In this document: positions 29,452 through 40,784 of the stretch, one piece after another
Position numbering within the stretch: position 1 is the first letter of the stretch
Layout: the number at the start of each line of letters is the position of its first letter
Assembly: GCA_934045075.1 (NCBI GenBank)
Contig: OW203745.1
Coordinates: forward strand, 13,984,184-14,048,183
DNA: 64,000 bases
Source of the DNA: Yponomeuta sedellus
Taxonomy: Eukaryota; Arthropoda; Insecta; Lepidoptera; Yponomeutidae
Reading direction: 5' to 3'
Notes under the pieces: model-generated
Database searches by the model: none
Seen by the model: the letters and a program-made list of their open reading frames with translations, nothing else
Told to the model about the DNA's origin: nothing
Translations under genes and position numbers: made by a program

Positions 29452-29873
29452 AGAAGCGCTCGTGGCCTAGGCAAACCGAGTGATTGGAATCAATCACTTG
29501 GTTAAGCAACAACAGTCGCGGTCAGGTACAGTATGGGTGAGCGTCCCGTGACTACCGCTAGTGGCATGTTTCCGAGCGCTTCCGTGCTTCGCAAGGCACG
29601 TTAAGCCGTTGGTGCCGGCTGTCATATAAATAATGGCAGTCGTTAAGCCATGTCAGAGGCCTTATGGGTGGCTTGATAATAACTTCTGACAGTGAGGCCC
29701 GCCACTGTCTTACAATCCTCCACCATCATAGACCAAAAATACCTTTTTAGGTATTTTTGCCTCCACCAACCCCGACTTGGCCCCCGTGGTGGAGTATGGC
29801 CTAACCTTCCTGCGATGCAGGAATAGATCCGTGCCCCAGCAGTGGGGACATAGGTACAAGGGTTGATAACGAT
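29452..29873 (+). mobile_element. SINE-B, essentially full length
   Basis: It starts AAGCGCTCGTGGCCTAGGCA, passes CTAGTGGCATGTTTCCGAGC, GCCGTTGGTGCCGGCTGTCA and CTTGGCCCCCGTGGTGGAGT, and ends GTTGATAAC. It is inserted in another repeat whose halves (TTTTAGTGATAAGGC … GATAAGGCCGCCAATTGTAC) flank it. Near 29735-29755 it carries a small extra palindrome around CTTTTTAGG. Confidence 0.85.
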
Positions 29874-30121
29874 AAGGCCGCCAATTGTACTAAGTATATT
29901 TTGATATGATTTCTGTTACTGTATTTTCTGTGTACAATAAAGAATATTCTATGTGTGTACGAGTATGTATGTTTTTATTGATATAAAAGAGAATACGTTA
30001 CATCTTATAATAAAACCTCAGAAAATGAATTACCTACTTGGTTTGACTGTGGGAGCAGTCTCGTTTACAATAGTCTTACCAGAGATCTCAAATAGCCTTT
30101 TCACAGCACTTTCCGATCGAT

Positions 30122-30220
30122 ATCAACCCATGAATGTCCCCACTGCTGGGGTACGGGTCTCTTCCTGCATCGTAGGGAGGTTAGGCCATACTCCACCACG
30201 GGAGCCAAGAAGGTTAGGAC
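30122..30220 (-). mobile_element. SINE-B 3' fragment
   Basis: ATCAACCCATGAATGTCCCC … GGCCATACTCCACCACGGGA. Confidence 0.75.
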
Positions 30221-30582
30221 TTTTGCTTCCTTGAACAATGTTGTGGTTGGGCATCTAAAAGGTTTTTTTAGTACATTGGTGGCGCTAGTTTTATTGTTAG
30301 GAGCACCTTAAACGGTGAAAGTACAAGTTAATACTGTGGCTAGAACGAGTACCGGGGACGACCGCAACTGGTCGGTTGTTGACCGCCAAAACGTTTCTGA
30401 TGTAACGAGAATACAAGAATAATAATGACTCTTTTATTCATGTAGCCTATAAATGTCCCACTGCTGGGCACAGGCCTTAGTTAAGTCAGACCAACCTCTC
30501 CAAATGTCCTTCGTTGGCACTTCTTCTAAGTAGGCCTTGACGTCAATCTATTAATGCTGATGTATCAATACTTTTATTATAA

Positions 30583-30770
30583 ACTAGCTGACCCAGCGAA
30601 CTTCGTACCGCCTAATAGTCGATTCATTAATTTTTTTTATTGTTATCTCCGTAAAAACCATCCTCGTACTTCAAGAAATATTCTAAAAAAAGAATTAGCG
30701 AAATCTGTTTAGCTGCTCTCGAGATTTGCGCTTACCAACACATTTTGCGATTCATTTTTATAGTAAAGAA
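30583..30770 (+). mobile_element. RTE-like 3' repeat
   Basis: AGCTGACCCAGCGAACTTCG … AGCTGCTCTCGAGATTTGCG. Same family as 27718-27905. Confidence 0.75.
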
Positions 30771-30904
30771 GATAGTCTCAATACCTTAGAATAAGCAATA
30801 TTGTATTAGTATAGACCCTAGTGGTAACTCTGTTCGATAAATAAATTATTTTTTATCAACTCCTCGGCCTTCAAAACTTAATTCCTTCGTATTTTTGCAC
30901 GACG

Positions 30905-31012
30905 ACACCCTGGTTCCCTCACGAAGTTTTCCTTCACGGTTAGCCAATGTAATTGCTACTGTAACTTCTCAAATGTACATAACTTAGAAAACAATTGTCA
31001 TTGGTCAATTTT
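30905..31012 (-). mobile_element. SINE-E fragment
   Basis: GGTTCCCTCACGAAGTTTTC … TGTACATAACTTAGAAAACA, the middle of the SINE-E family whose fuller copies lie at 54866-55122 and 58455-58755. Confidence 0.65.
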
Positions 31013-31069
31013 TTTATTAAAATAATAATAATAAATCTTTAGGGATATATATCACAGATCTCGTTAGCC

Positions 31070-31266
31070 CCATTCTAAGTACAACTAAATGACTTGTGTT
31101 ACAGGTGCTAACTTGACGATAGATTTAATACAATAAATACATAAATGACATTCAAGACCCGAGACAAACTAGAAAAGTTCGTTTCCTAGTTTGACCCGGC
31201 CGGGGATCGAACCCGAGACCTTCCGTTTTACAGTCGGCGTGCCAAACCGCTGCGCCACCGAGGCCG
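31070..31266 (-). mobile_element. SINE-D copy
   Basis: It has the same head and body as 26765-26960. The head contains a B box but an unpaired acceptor end. Confidence 0.8.
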
Positions 31267-31329
31267 CAAATTATTATTTAGCTACAACTGTATTAATTTT
31301 CAGATTTGTTTTTGTATAAAAAAATATAA

Positions 31330-31440
31330 CATAACCTCACGCCTGTATCCCAGAGGGGTAGGCAGAGATCAGTGACTGCCACTTGCCACGATCCTGACAG
31401 ATCACCTTCGCTTCATCAACGTTCATACGTTGTTTCTGTA
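31330..31440 (-). pseudogene. LINE 3' fragment
   Basis: CCTGTATCCCAGAGGGGTAG … CGATCCTGACAGATCACCTT. Same family as 42630-42905, truncated at GTTCATACGTTG. Confidence 0.7.
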
Positions 31441-31465
31441 TGTGTAGTATAAGACGATATTAATT

Positions 31466-31816
31466 TAAAAACCTATTTAGAGGCTAAAAATTTCACCCAT
31501 GCCGGGATTCGAACCCGCAACCTCTGGCTATCCTTGCCAGCGCTCTACCAATTGAGCCAATGGGCGACTCACCGACATCAGTGAAATTTCGAACCTCTTT
31601 ACACTATTCTCTGTATTACGTACAGGCAGCGACATCTGGCTTAAGCAAATTGCATCACTTACAGCCCCGACTACCTACTTTGCAGTTAGGTTTTACATCG
31701 GAATGATATCACTGTACCCACATGATTATACGGCATGGGTGAAATTTTTAGCCTCTAAATAGGTTTTTAAATTTGTCCTTAGCACGGGTTAGTGCATTAA
31801 AAATAAAAATAGTATA
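31466..31816 (+). mobile_element. Foldback tRNA-like retroposon, 351 bp
   Basis: It is flanked by ACGATATTAATT at 31454-31465 and 31817-31828. It starts TAAAAACCTATTTAGAGGCT and runs through the complete tRNA-like sequence in antisense orientation and about 150 bp of family-specific sequence. It then turns back into CGGCATGGGTGAAATTTTTA, and ends with CTTAGCACGGGTTAGTGCAT and AAAATAGTATA. It is one of the longest copies here and the reference for the family. Confidence 0.9.
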
Positions 31817-31919
31817 ACGATATTAATTGCCAACTATCATAGTTCAACGCTTTGATTATGTAATTTTAGGTATGCGTTCTGTGTGCAAAAACGAAACATA
31901 TACTGGACTTTGTCGTACA

Positions 31920-32066
31920 ATTAAGGGCTGATTTTTCAATAGTCAGATAACTTTTATCTGAGGAATAAATATGGCGGTTTGACATAATTTTCATACATAA
32001 GCTGTCAAACGGCCATTTTTATTCCTCAGATAAAACTTATCTGACTATTGCAAAATCAGCCCTAAG
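31920..32066. mobile_element. Harbinger-type MITE, TAA target duplication
   Basis: GGGCTGATTTTTCAATAGTC and its mirror GACTATTGCAAAATCAGCCC bound about 135 bp with terminal repeats near 50 bp. Flanking TAA on both sides fits the 3-bp TWA duplication of PIF/Harbinger. It is inserted in sequence related to the MITE at 9091-9314. Confidence 0.85.
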
Positions 32067-32329
32067 TGGCTCAAATCACTGTCACGTATCAGATATTCAC
32101 TGAAATGCATTATTCACTATGTGTGGTAAATGACATTGTTAACTTTTTATATGTATACACGTATGTATATGTATATAATTATATATTTTATAAAAAAAAA
32201 GAACCTATGTTTTTTGTTCAAAACTTTTTAAATTTAAGATTTTTAAGTTAATGTTATTTTTAAGTTTCTCGTTATAAAATTGCAGTACCCTTGCAGGGCT
32301 CATGTTAGGGATCTACCTTATTATATCTA

Positions 32330-32600
32330 TATCTATAATCAGCCCTTTCTATTGATCCTTTTTATTGCGCCATTCCTCACGGTCCTGTGCTAACCTGGTC
32401 CATCTCTGACTCGCAACTCTCACGATGTCGTCTGACCATCGTGTCGGTGGTCTGCCTACCAACCTCCTTCCCTCCCTTGGCCACTCCGATACTGCCCTGG
32501 TCCACTGGCCGTCTTCCCTTCTAGCCAAGTGTCCCGCCCATCTCCACTTTAAGTCTGTGATCCGCTCACCAACATCTTCGACCTTATTATTTAACAGCTA
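32330..32600 (-). pseudogene. LINE ORF2 C-terminus, second RTE-like family
   Basis: The minus strand encodes pieces such as GRPPTRWSDD, SQRWTRLAQDREEWRN and an upstream GHLARREDGQWTRA. It has the same architecture as 28190-28460 but is a distinct sequence. A short fragment of it recurs at 62850-62940. Confidence 0.7.
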
Positions 32601-32819
32601 TTGTACCGCATGAAGCAATAAACAAATTGATTGATATTGCGCCTCGTATCTATACGGCAGAACTAAGTAAACATTCCGCTTTCGCACACAGATGTATACA
32701 TGAAAAGTTACATGATCAAGGCACAGGGCTCCGTATTAAAACTATTTTGAATCACTTTTTGCCAACTCCTACTCTATACGTACAATCGATATTTTCAATC
32801 GATATTTAAGTTCAACCCG

Positions 32820-33180
32820 AATGGAGAAGTGTGCCCCAAGATACTATTTAACAGTTTGGGGTTCAGAGTTACTTTATAAAATGTTATTTTTTATTCTGCT
32901 TTTCTTTGAATTTCTTTTTTTTGTCACTTTTGTGTTGCAAAGTGAGTCGTAACGTAACCGTGTAGAGCACACGCGTGTCAAGGTTCCCGTGCCGTTGACT
33001 GTACCTACGCCGCCCTACGTTCACATTGTACCTAATCATTTATCAGTGATATCAATCTGTCGACTCTATTTTGCAATTCCATGTCATAGTGCAGCGTTGG
33101 CAAAACAAAACGGACCCTTAAAAATAATGCACAATACTTGACACACCTCATTTTTTAGTTTGTAATTTACAAACTCAAAA
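32820..33180. other. Intergenic, nothing certain
   Basis: A stretch near 32945-33005 (AGAGCACACGCGTGTCAAGG … GTTGACTGTACC) resembles 43150-43275 and 55735-55810, suggesting one more dispersed repeat. Confidence 0.4.
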
Positions 33181-33185
33181 ATGAT

Positions 33186-33485
33186 CCTCTGGCACGGATA
33201 GCCAGAGGTTGCGGGTTCGAATCCCGGCATGGGTGGAATTTTTTGCCTCTAAATAGGTTTTTAAATTGTAATTTACAAATTTTATATTCTTTTTAATGCA
33301 CTAACCCGTGCTAAGGACAATTTTAAAAAACCTATTATTATTTTAGAGGCTAAAAATTCAACCCATGCCGGGATTCGAACCCGCGACCTGTGGCTCGCGC
33401 TCTTTCAACTGAGCTAATGGGCGACTCACCGGCATCAGTGAAATTTCGAACCTCTATACAATATTCTCTGTATTACGTACTTTGT
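33186..33485. mobile_element. Foldback-family repeats, tail-to-tail pair
   Basis: A plus-orientation 3' half (33186-33265) is followed by a reversed tail (GCACTAACCCGTGCTAAGGA) and a minus-orientation copy through 33480. Clear target duplications were not found. Confidence 0.7.
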
Positions 33486-33648
33486 TTCTAGCCAACCGCA
33501 ACAGGTCTTCGACGCTGGCTACATCCGTCTATCCTGATGTTTCTGAGCCACGACTTCCTTCTGTTCCCAACAGACGTCCTTCCCACAATCGAGTATGCTC
33601 TACGGGACTGCATAGACTGCGTGGTTAATCTCACCAACCTTCACCAGC

Positions 33649-33690
33649 GTCAGTGGACCAAATGCTGGGTCCACTGACGCTGCTGACGCT
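33649..33690. repeat. 15-bp perfect hairpin
   Basis: CAGCGTCAGTGGACC and GGTCCACTGACGCTG face each other across about 8 bases. The surroundings (33490-33770) are more GC-rich than average but show no recognised coding exon. Confidence 0.7.
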
Positions 33691-34356
33691 ACCCACACGA
33701 CACATATGAATCTATGTCGTGGGCGCGGCGCAAGCGCAGATCCGTGTCGCAGACTATCGACCAGCCAGCTTAATCTGTTGACAAATACAGTGGAAAACCG
33801 CTGACTTTGATAGGTGATTTAAAAGCCCTATCCACAGTACATTTATTCAGAAGACAGACAGACAGAAAGACATTTATTATAGCAACAAGACACATCACAG
33901 AAACAAAGGTGTGTGTCGTGGTCTCAGTGATCTGAGGTCGTGGTGCATTTATAGGATATATGAATAGGATAGGTACACAAATATAAAAGTAAAAGGGTCG
34001 TCTTAAATACTTAGATACATATATATATATCCATACATATATACACATACATACATATATATACATACAATACAACACATCTCTATCTCATCTATATCAT
34101 TTATATCTATAGATGTTATTAATATTAAATGATAATGCTACAAATAAAATAAATCAAAGAAGTAAATATGAGTGCAAAAATATAAAAAGAAAAAGAAAAA
34201 TACACGCCAAAGCAAACACCTGACTGACAATATCACAATGTATTTTTTTTTGATGCGATTACAATATAGTCAATCACTTTAGCAAGAAGTTGAAGTAAAA
34301 GTAAGAGTATTCTGATCTAATAATTTTTATTTAGTTATACATTCGTTATTCGTTAT

Positions 34357-34445
34357 CAACCCTTGTATGTCCCCACTGCTGGGGCACGGATCTCTTCCTG
34401 CATCGCAGGATTTTAGGCCATACTCCACCACGGGGGCCATTTTGG
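34357..34445 (-). mobile_element. SINE-B 3' fragment
   Basis: ATCAACCCTTGTATGTCCCC … CCACCACGGGGGCCA. Confidence 0.75.
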
Positions 34446-34676
34446 AGGGAGATAGACGACCTAGCAACCACGCCACCATTCGAATGACCTTTAGTAAACC
34501 TGCAGATTAAGTTTTTGTCAGTTATAGAATGTATGATATATTTACTATATGCAATCACGTCGTTTGTACAAACTTAAAATATGACATACATAACTAACAC
34601 TGAGGATTGCAGTGATTCGGTTGATACATATAAAATATTTATTTAATAACTATGATTTACTCGTTGTGGAATTGGT

Positions 34677-35125
34677 CTACTGCCAAGGGCTTACATCATT
34701 TATAAAGTCATCTATTCTATAATAGGCCTTTTTACACAGCGCCTTTTTAATGAAATTTTTAAATTTGCTTTCAGGCAGGGATAGAATATGTTCTGGAATT
34801 TTATTGTAAAAACGTACACTTAGTCCTACAAAAGATGCATTTACCTTGGCTAATCTGAATTTAGATAAAGCAACTTTGTTTCTGTTTCTAGTGTTTACGT
34901 TATGGATATCCCTGTTTAATTTAAATGTTGTTAAGTTTTTTCGTACGTACATTATGTTATCGAATATATATTGGCAGGCCAGCGTTAGAATTCAGATTTC
35001 CTTGAAAATATCCCTTAGCGATTGCCTGGTAGGTAAATTGTAAATAGCTCTAACAGCCCTTTTTTGTAGAATAAAAACTGTTTCTATATCTGCCGCACGC
35101 CCCCATAGTAACAAACCATATGTGG
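34677..35125 (-). pseudogene. LINE ORF2 C-terminal region
   Basis: The minus strand gives AADIETVFILQKRAVRAIYN, then after breaks MYVRKNLTTFKLNRDIHNVN and SVRFYNKIPEHIL, ending with a stop at 34677. This is the thumb/C-terminal part of a CR1/Jockey-like reverse transcriptase. Related copies are at 24650-25165 and 56430-57060. Confidence 0.7.
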
Positions 35126-35284
35126 TAAAAGGGAATTTGAAGTGATCGTAGCAATACCAATTTCAAATCGCCACTCTGCGGGGGCACATGTGGTGATTAA
35201 GCCCATTTTCTCTCTCTCTGGGAGAAGGCCTGTCCCCTACAGTGGGTCGCATACAGGATGTGTCATTGACACAGAAACTATTAT

Positions 35285-35485
35285 ACAATTTTTATTTTTA
35301 ATGCACTAACCCGTGCTAAGGACAAATTTAAAAACCTATTTAGAGGCTAAAAATTTCACCCATGCCGGGATTTGAACCCGCAACCTCTGGCTATCCGTGC
35401 CAGATATCCGTGGCACGGATAGCCAGAGGTTGCGGGTTCGAATCCCGGCATGGGTGAAATTTTTAGCCTCTAAATAGGTTTTTAA
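35285..35485 (-). mobile_element. Foldback tRNA-like retroposon, 201-bp hairpin
   Basis: It is flanked by ACAGAAACTATTAT at 35271-35284 and 35486-35499. The family tail is at the left end. The arms are nearly perfect and meet around GATATCCG, after passing the anticodon loop on both sides. Confidence 0.92.
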
Positions 35486-35869
35486 ACAGAAACTATTATC
35501 TAGTTGTCTGTACAGTCTATTCATTCTTACTTGTCCAATGAAGTAAACAAGATTCTAACCTTAAAATTGAGATTAGATGCCTAAACTAGACATTTTCTCG
35601 CAAATTCATGAACTATCATGAACTATGTTTATAAAATTGGCAGCGTGTTATCTAAAAGAGTGTTCCAGGTTACTTCATTTATGGAAATATGGCAGTTTTG
35701 GACTAAAAAGTCACAGTTTAAGGGTAGAATCTTGTTTACTAAATTGGACAAGTAAGAATAAATAGACTGTACCACCATTTATACCACCTTTCAGTAAGCT
35801 ATAGCCAGCTCATGCTTAATTATTTATTAGTCACAAAGTTTTGCATTTTGTATTGCCTTTTTCTATCGA

Positions 35870-36090
35870 TATCAACGTGCCCCTTGTATGTCCCCACACA
35901 TATAAGGGCATAGGTCTCTTCCTGCGTCGCAGGAAGGTTAGGCCATACCCCACCACAGGGGTCAAGTCCGGGTTGGTGGAGTGGCGGGCCTTACAGTCAG
36001 AAGTTATCATGCCGCCCATAACCTCTGACATGGCTTAACGACTGCCATTACATGACAGCCGGCACCAACGGCTAAACGTGCCATGTCTGC
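35870..36090 (-). mobile_element. SINE-B copy
   Basis: ATCAACGTGCCCCTTGTATG … GACAGCCGGCACCAACGGCT. The 5' third is lost. Confidence 0.75.
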
Positions 36091-36099
36091 GTATGCTCT

Positions 36100-36860
36100 A
36101 AATAAAACAAACTCACCGTCTCTCAGTAGGTGTGAACGTCACAATGAAATTAATTCCAGTACGAATTAACAGACGCGTGGGAGTTACTCAGACAAATATA
36201 TCTCGCGACCTTAACATTGGTCCGACAGTGTAAAGCTTTCGTCTTGCTAAAACTATGTCATTGCCAGTATTTCTCACAGACTTATGCGATTAAAAGGAAC
36301 TGTGGTGTCGCTTTTTGCCGTGAGGAGAGCCTAGATTCATCTTAGAGATGGAACAATCAGCGTAATTTTCAATACACAAGGCATTGTATACGGTTCTACA
36401 AGAAGATTCCTCAAGATGACGTACCAATTATTGACTGTACTCGCCACTTCAGTCTACCCGTGACCACGGCAACTGTAACGCTGCCGAAACGTCCGGAAAT
36501 AAGGTAATTACGTTTTACCTAATAAATAATCGCGATTTGACCCGTTTAATACATAACTATTCTTCAAGATATATTAGACTTACGACCGACGCGGCTTAAA
36601 AAATAGTTAAGCATAATATATGCAAAAAAGCCGTAATATTAAGGATTATTTGGAAGACAGAGGTCTGGTATTAAAATAATGTTAACGGTGACGATTAAGT
36701 CCAGCGTGACGTAACTTTAAGTTCAAAACTATGTTAATTAAGTCTAAGTTAAATAAGGAAGTTTTTAAAATCTGTTTTTAAAAGAATACATGTAGAGTTT
36801 TTTTGTTAGCTTCTTCTCCGCATAAACTATTAATTGTGAAACTAACAACTTTAACGTTTA
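36100..36860. other. Intergenic, nothing recognised
   Basis: A 760-base stretch without obvious repeats or coding signature. Confidence 0.4.
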
Positions 36861-37128
36861 TTCTTCTTCTTCTTATTCAGGCTATATTAGTCCACTGCTG
36901 GACATAGCCCTCCTCTAATGAGCGCCATAGCACAAGGTTGTGTCATCATTGGGGGGTAATGCCCATAATTCCCTCGCTGGGCATGCGAGTTGGGGATCGC
37001 AGTTTGGTGGAATTGTATTGCAGGGAGCGCTGCTGTCCACCCCGCGGTTTGTGTCCCTTAGTCGCCTTTTACGACACCCGCGGGAAGAATTTGGGTTGGT
37101 GCTATTCTCTAGGCCGACACCACACAGC
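36861..37128 (-). mobile_element. SINE-A, full length
   Basis: It runs from TTCTTCTTCTTCTTATTCAG to GGCCGACACCACACAGC. Confidence 0.85.
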
Positions 37129-37129
37129 A

Positions 37130-37490
37130 TGAACGAAAAATGAATCGCTGAATGTGTTGGCAAGCGCAAATCACGAGAGCAGCTGAACCGATTTCGCTAA
37201 CTCTTTTTTTTGGAATATTCCTTGAAGAAAGAGGATTCTTATTACGGAGAGAAAAATATAAAAAATTAAAGAAACAACTGTTGGGCGGTACGAAGTTCGC
37301 TGGATAAGCTCTGCTAGTCTTCTATAATATAAAAATGAGTCCCTGAGTGTGTTGGTAAGCGCAAATCTCGAGAGCAGCTGAACCGATTTCGCTAATTCTT
37401 TTTTTAGAATATTCTTTAAAGTACGAGGATGATTCTTACGGCAAAAAATTAATAAAAAAGAATCGACTGTTAGGCGGTACTAGCTAGTAT
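37130..37490 (-). mobile_element. Two RTE-like 3' repeats in tandem
   Basis: Copies at about 37130-37310 and 37315-37490, both with GCAGCTGAACCGATTTCGCT and a GGCGGTAC end. A plus-orientation fragment follows at 37500-37550. Confidence 0.75.
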
Positions 37491-37599
37491 ACTAGCTAAT
37501 CTTCGTAATCTTCGTACCGCCTAATAGTTGATTCTTTTTTTTTTCGTAAGGTATCTGTGGACACCGACATATATAGAAATATGATGAGATTATTATCTG

Positions 37600-37995
37600 C
37601 GTAAACAAATATAATAATAATAATAATATTTTATTTCAGATAAATCAAAATACATATTAAAAATAACACATTATAAAAGATGTAAATAAAACAAAATACA
37701 ACAAATTAAACAATAAAATTCAATTAAAAAAAAAATTCAAAATTTCTTTATTTCAAAGTACTGGTTACAAAAAATAGAAATAACATAGAGTTCAACCATT
37801 CGGTGTGAATAGAAGAACCCAAATGATATTAGTTGGTATCTGGTGCTATGGCTAGGTTGTCATCTAACCTGTATTTATAACACACAGGCCCGTTCCTCAT
37901 TGCGAGTCTGTCTTATTAAGAAAATTACAGAGGTGGTGTGAAATAAAACAAAGTAAATTATAAACTAACATACATATAAATGATACATACAACTC
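37600..37995. other. AT-rich stretch with simple AAT repeats
   Basis: TAATAATAATAATA near 37610 and retroelement-like AT-rich sequence. No gene was seen. Confidence 0.4.
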
Positions 37996-37999
37996 TTTA

Positions 38000-38400
38000 C
38001 TAATAGACTCGGTCTCGTTTCTGGGAGACTGGAGAGCGTAAGTTCATCCAGTGTCTCAGAAACGGACCGTCCATACGCTCAGCCACCCAATATATCTGCA
38101 GATACTCGTAACATCTGCCGATACCATTTTTTATCTGCATGTAAGTACAGAATGGATGAGCAGGGGGGTCTGCGGTAAGACACGGGAGGGGTAAGACACG
38201 GGACACCATCCGATCCGAAACCCTTGCTCTTGAGTTTCGGAAATAGGTTGTAAATTTGTTATCTGATAGATCCTGGAAGATATTAAATTCGTCTCGGGCC
38301 CTTTTAAGCTTTATATGAGGTTCTATCCAAATTCTTCGTGTTTTAGTAAGTGAAAAATCAAAATCAGAGTCATCTTCTGACGAGCTGCCTATAGAAGAGA
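38000..38400 (-). pseudogene. PIF/Harbinger-like transposase N-terminal fragment
   Basis: On the minus strand one frame is open for about 130 codons: an acidic start (SSSEDDSDFDF), then TRRIWIEPHIKLKRARDEF, FQDLSDNKFTTYFRNSRARV. The order (R-x-W-I-x-P, basic stretch, then L-x-x-x-F-x-x-Y-F-R) is that of the N-terminus of HARBI1-type nucleases. The catalytic region is absent; the frame ends in unrelated residues at 38000. The sequence TTCTATAGGCAG just before could be a splice acceptor, so a host-coded derivative cannot be excluded. Confidence 0.5.
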
Positions 38401-38584
38401 ACCAATAAACCCGTTTTTACCATAAAACGCGAACTCATTGTAACACTCTGTATTAATAATCCATACCAAAAAACAAGTCTACTCAGTCTGAAGGATACTT
38501 AGTGAATGTATCATTTCGTATGTTATCGTATCTGTTTAGTGTGTGATGCTTTCAGATAATCAAGTTATTATACGCAGATAAAAT

Positions 38585-38995
38585 ATTTTAAAAACCTATT
38601 TAGAGGCTAAAAAATCCACCTATGCCGGGATTCGAACCCGCGACGTCTGGCTATCCGTGCCAGCGCTCTTTCCAACTGAGCTAATGGGCGACTCACCGGC
38701 ATCAGTGAAATTTCGAACCTCTTTACAATATTATCTGTATTACGTACAGGCAGCGACATCTGGCTTAGGTAATTCGCATCACTTGCAGCCCCGAGTTCCA
38801 GTTAGGTTTTACATCGGAATGATAAGAAAGAGGTCCGAAATTTCACTGATGCCGGTGAGTCGCCCATTGGCTCAGTTGGAAAGAGCGCTGGCACGCATAG
38901 CCAGAGGTCGTGGGTTCGAATCCCGGCGTGGGTGGAATTTTTAGCCTTTAAATAGGTTTTTAAAATTGTCCTTAACACGGGTTAGTGCAATAAAA
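38585..38995 (+). mobile_element. Foldback tRNA-like retroposon, head-to-head long copies
   Basis: A minus-orientation copy (about 38590-38822) faces a plus-orientation copy (about 38828-38995). Both have the tRNA-like core. The right one ends TTAGTGCAATAAAAATAATA. The arms are more diverged than in other copies. Confidence 0.8.
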
Positions 38996-39365
38996 ATAAT
39001 ATTATAATCTCTGTATTACGTACAGTACGTAAGTATTTACGTAAAATATTACCGTATCTGCGTAGTGTGTGATTCGCTTTAGTCCACAACATTCTGTACC
39101 ATAGCACAGACGTACTCGTATGGTCCATTGTGCAATCGGCTAATACGAGATGGCATCGCGTTGACCTACTCACCCGTACTTATCACATCAATGTACTTGC
39201 TTGGTAGGTACATCACCATGTTCTTATGATAAAGAAGAACTTGATCATTGACATTGCCTCGATCACGATTTGTGTCGTCATAGGTAGTCACAACACAACA
39301 CTTTGTGCTCGTCTTTACGGTTGAGACACGATTTTCTCTAAGGCTCGGTGTCTGAATTGGGAATC

Positions 39366-39470
39366 GATATCAACCCTTGAATGTCCCCGTTGCTGGGGCA
39401 CGGGTCTCGCAGGAAGGTTAGGCCGTACTCCGCCGCGAGGGCCAAGTCCGGGTTGGTGGAGGATTGTAAG
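39366..39470 (-). mobile_element. SINE-B 3' fragment
   Basis: ATCAACCCTTGAATGTCCCC … CCAAGTCCGGGTTGGTGGAG. Confidence 0.75.
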
Positions 39471-39526
39471 ACAATTGCTGTTCTTTCTGCTTGGCATTAC
39501 ACCGCATGCAGCTCTGCAATTCGATG

Positions 39527-39650
39527 TCAACCCTCTTTATATCGCCACTGCTGGGCACGGGTCTCTTCCTGCATCGCAGGAACGTTAGGTCATACTCCAC
39601 CACGGGGGCCAAGTCCGGGTTGGTTGAGGATTGCAAGTGGCGCGCCTCAG
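39527..39650 (-). mobile_element. SINE-B 3' fragment
   Basis: GTCAACCCTCTTTATATCGC … CACCACGGGGGCCAAGTCCG. It is a separate insertion from the one 60 bp upstream. Confidence 0.75.
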
Positions 39651-39947
39651 CTCCGCAATGAAAAACCGAGAAAAATCTCTTTAAAACCGGCTTGAAACTG
39701 GGGGTTTTCTCACTATGTTTATCTCTCCCTCAGTCGTGCAATACCGGAGCAGTTTCGAAGCAATTGTCCATATCGTAGCTACACCTACCGCGCCCGCTGC
39801 CGGTTTACCGCTCGTTCATATGTCAAAGTTGTGTTACGCATTACGCAATGGTGAATTAGTGACACACACACCACAGAACCGAAACAGAACTTCTGCGCAG
39901 GAGAAATATATATTGTACCTGTATTCTCATTTATTGAGATAAAATAG

Positions 39948-40238
<291 letters not shown>

Positions 40239-40489
40239 CTAAGAACGTACATCCTGTGGTGTGAAAATAACATCACATGATTAAAATATAGTTCTAATTT
40301 TAGAGAAAATTTATTATTGTTCAAGCGACAACATACTCGTACCAAAGGCATGTGAGAAATTACAATTTTACAGTCGTAGGTTTCTACTATTATTAAGAAA
40401 CTTTTAACTGACTTCCAAAAGAGGTCTGAAATTCTTTCGAAAAGAGGTCTTAAGTTATATTCTTTTTTTAAATGCTATTTAGAGGCTAC

Positions 40490-40650
40490 AATAGAGTATA
40501 CAATCATGTGGGTACAGCGACATCATTCCAAATTTGACTGATGCCGGTAGTCGCCCATTAGCTCAGTTGGGAGAGCGCTGGCACGGTTAGCCAGAGGTCG
40601 CAGGTTCGAGTCCCGGCATGGGTGGAATTTTTAGCCTCTAAATATATTTT
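40490..40650 (+). mobile_element. tRNA-like repeat copy, single arm
   Basis: ATCATGTGGGTACAGCGACA joined to a short spacer, then the tRNA-like core and GGAATTTTTAGCCTCTAAAT. About 100 bases between the 5' segment and the core are deleted. Confidence 0.75.
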
Positions 40651-40784
40651 TTTTAAAGAGAGAGAAATTGTTATACAGTTTCTTTTTTAAATTAACCGTG
40701 CTGTAGAATTAAAAACCTGTCCGCATCAGTCTTTCTAACATAGTATATTATAGTGTCTAACACACTCAGCGTAGGTTTGCGACA

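Noticed and set aside
40557..40622. tRNA-like sequence with good A and B boxes
   Set aside because: It occurs many times with the same flanks, lacks U33 in the anticodon loop and has no T-run terminator; it is part of a retroposon.
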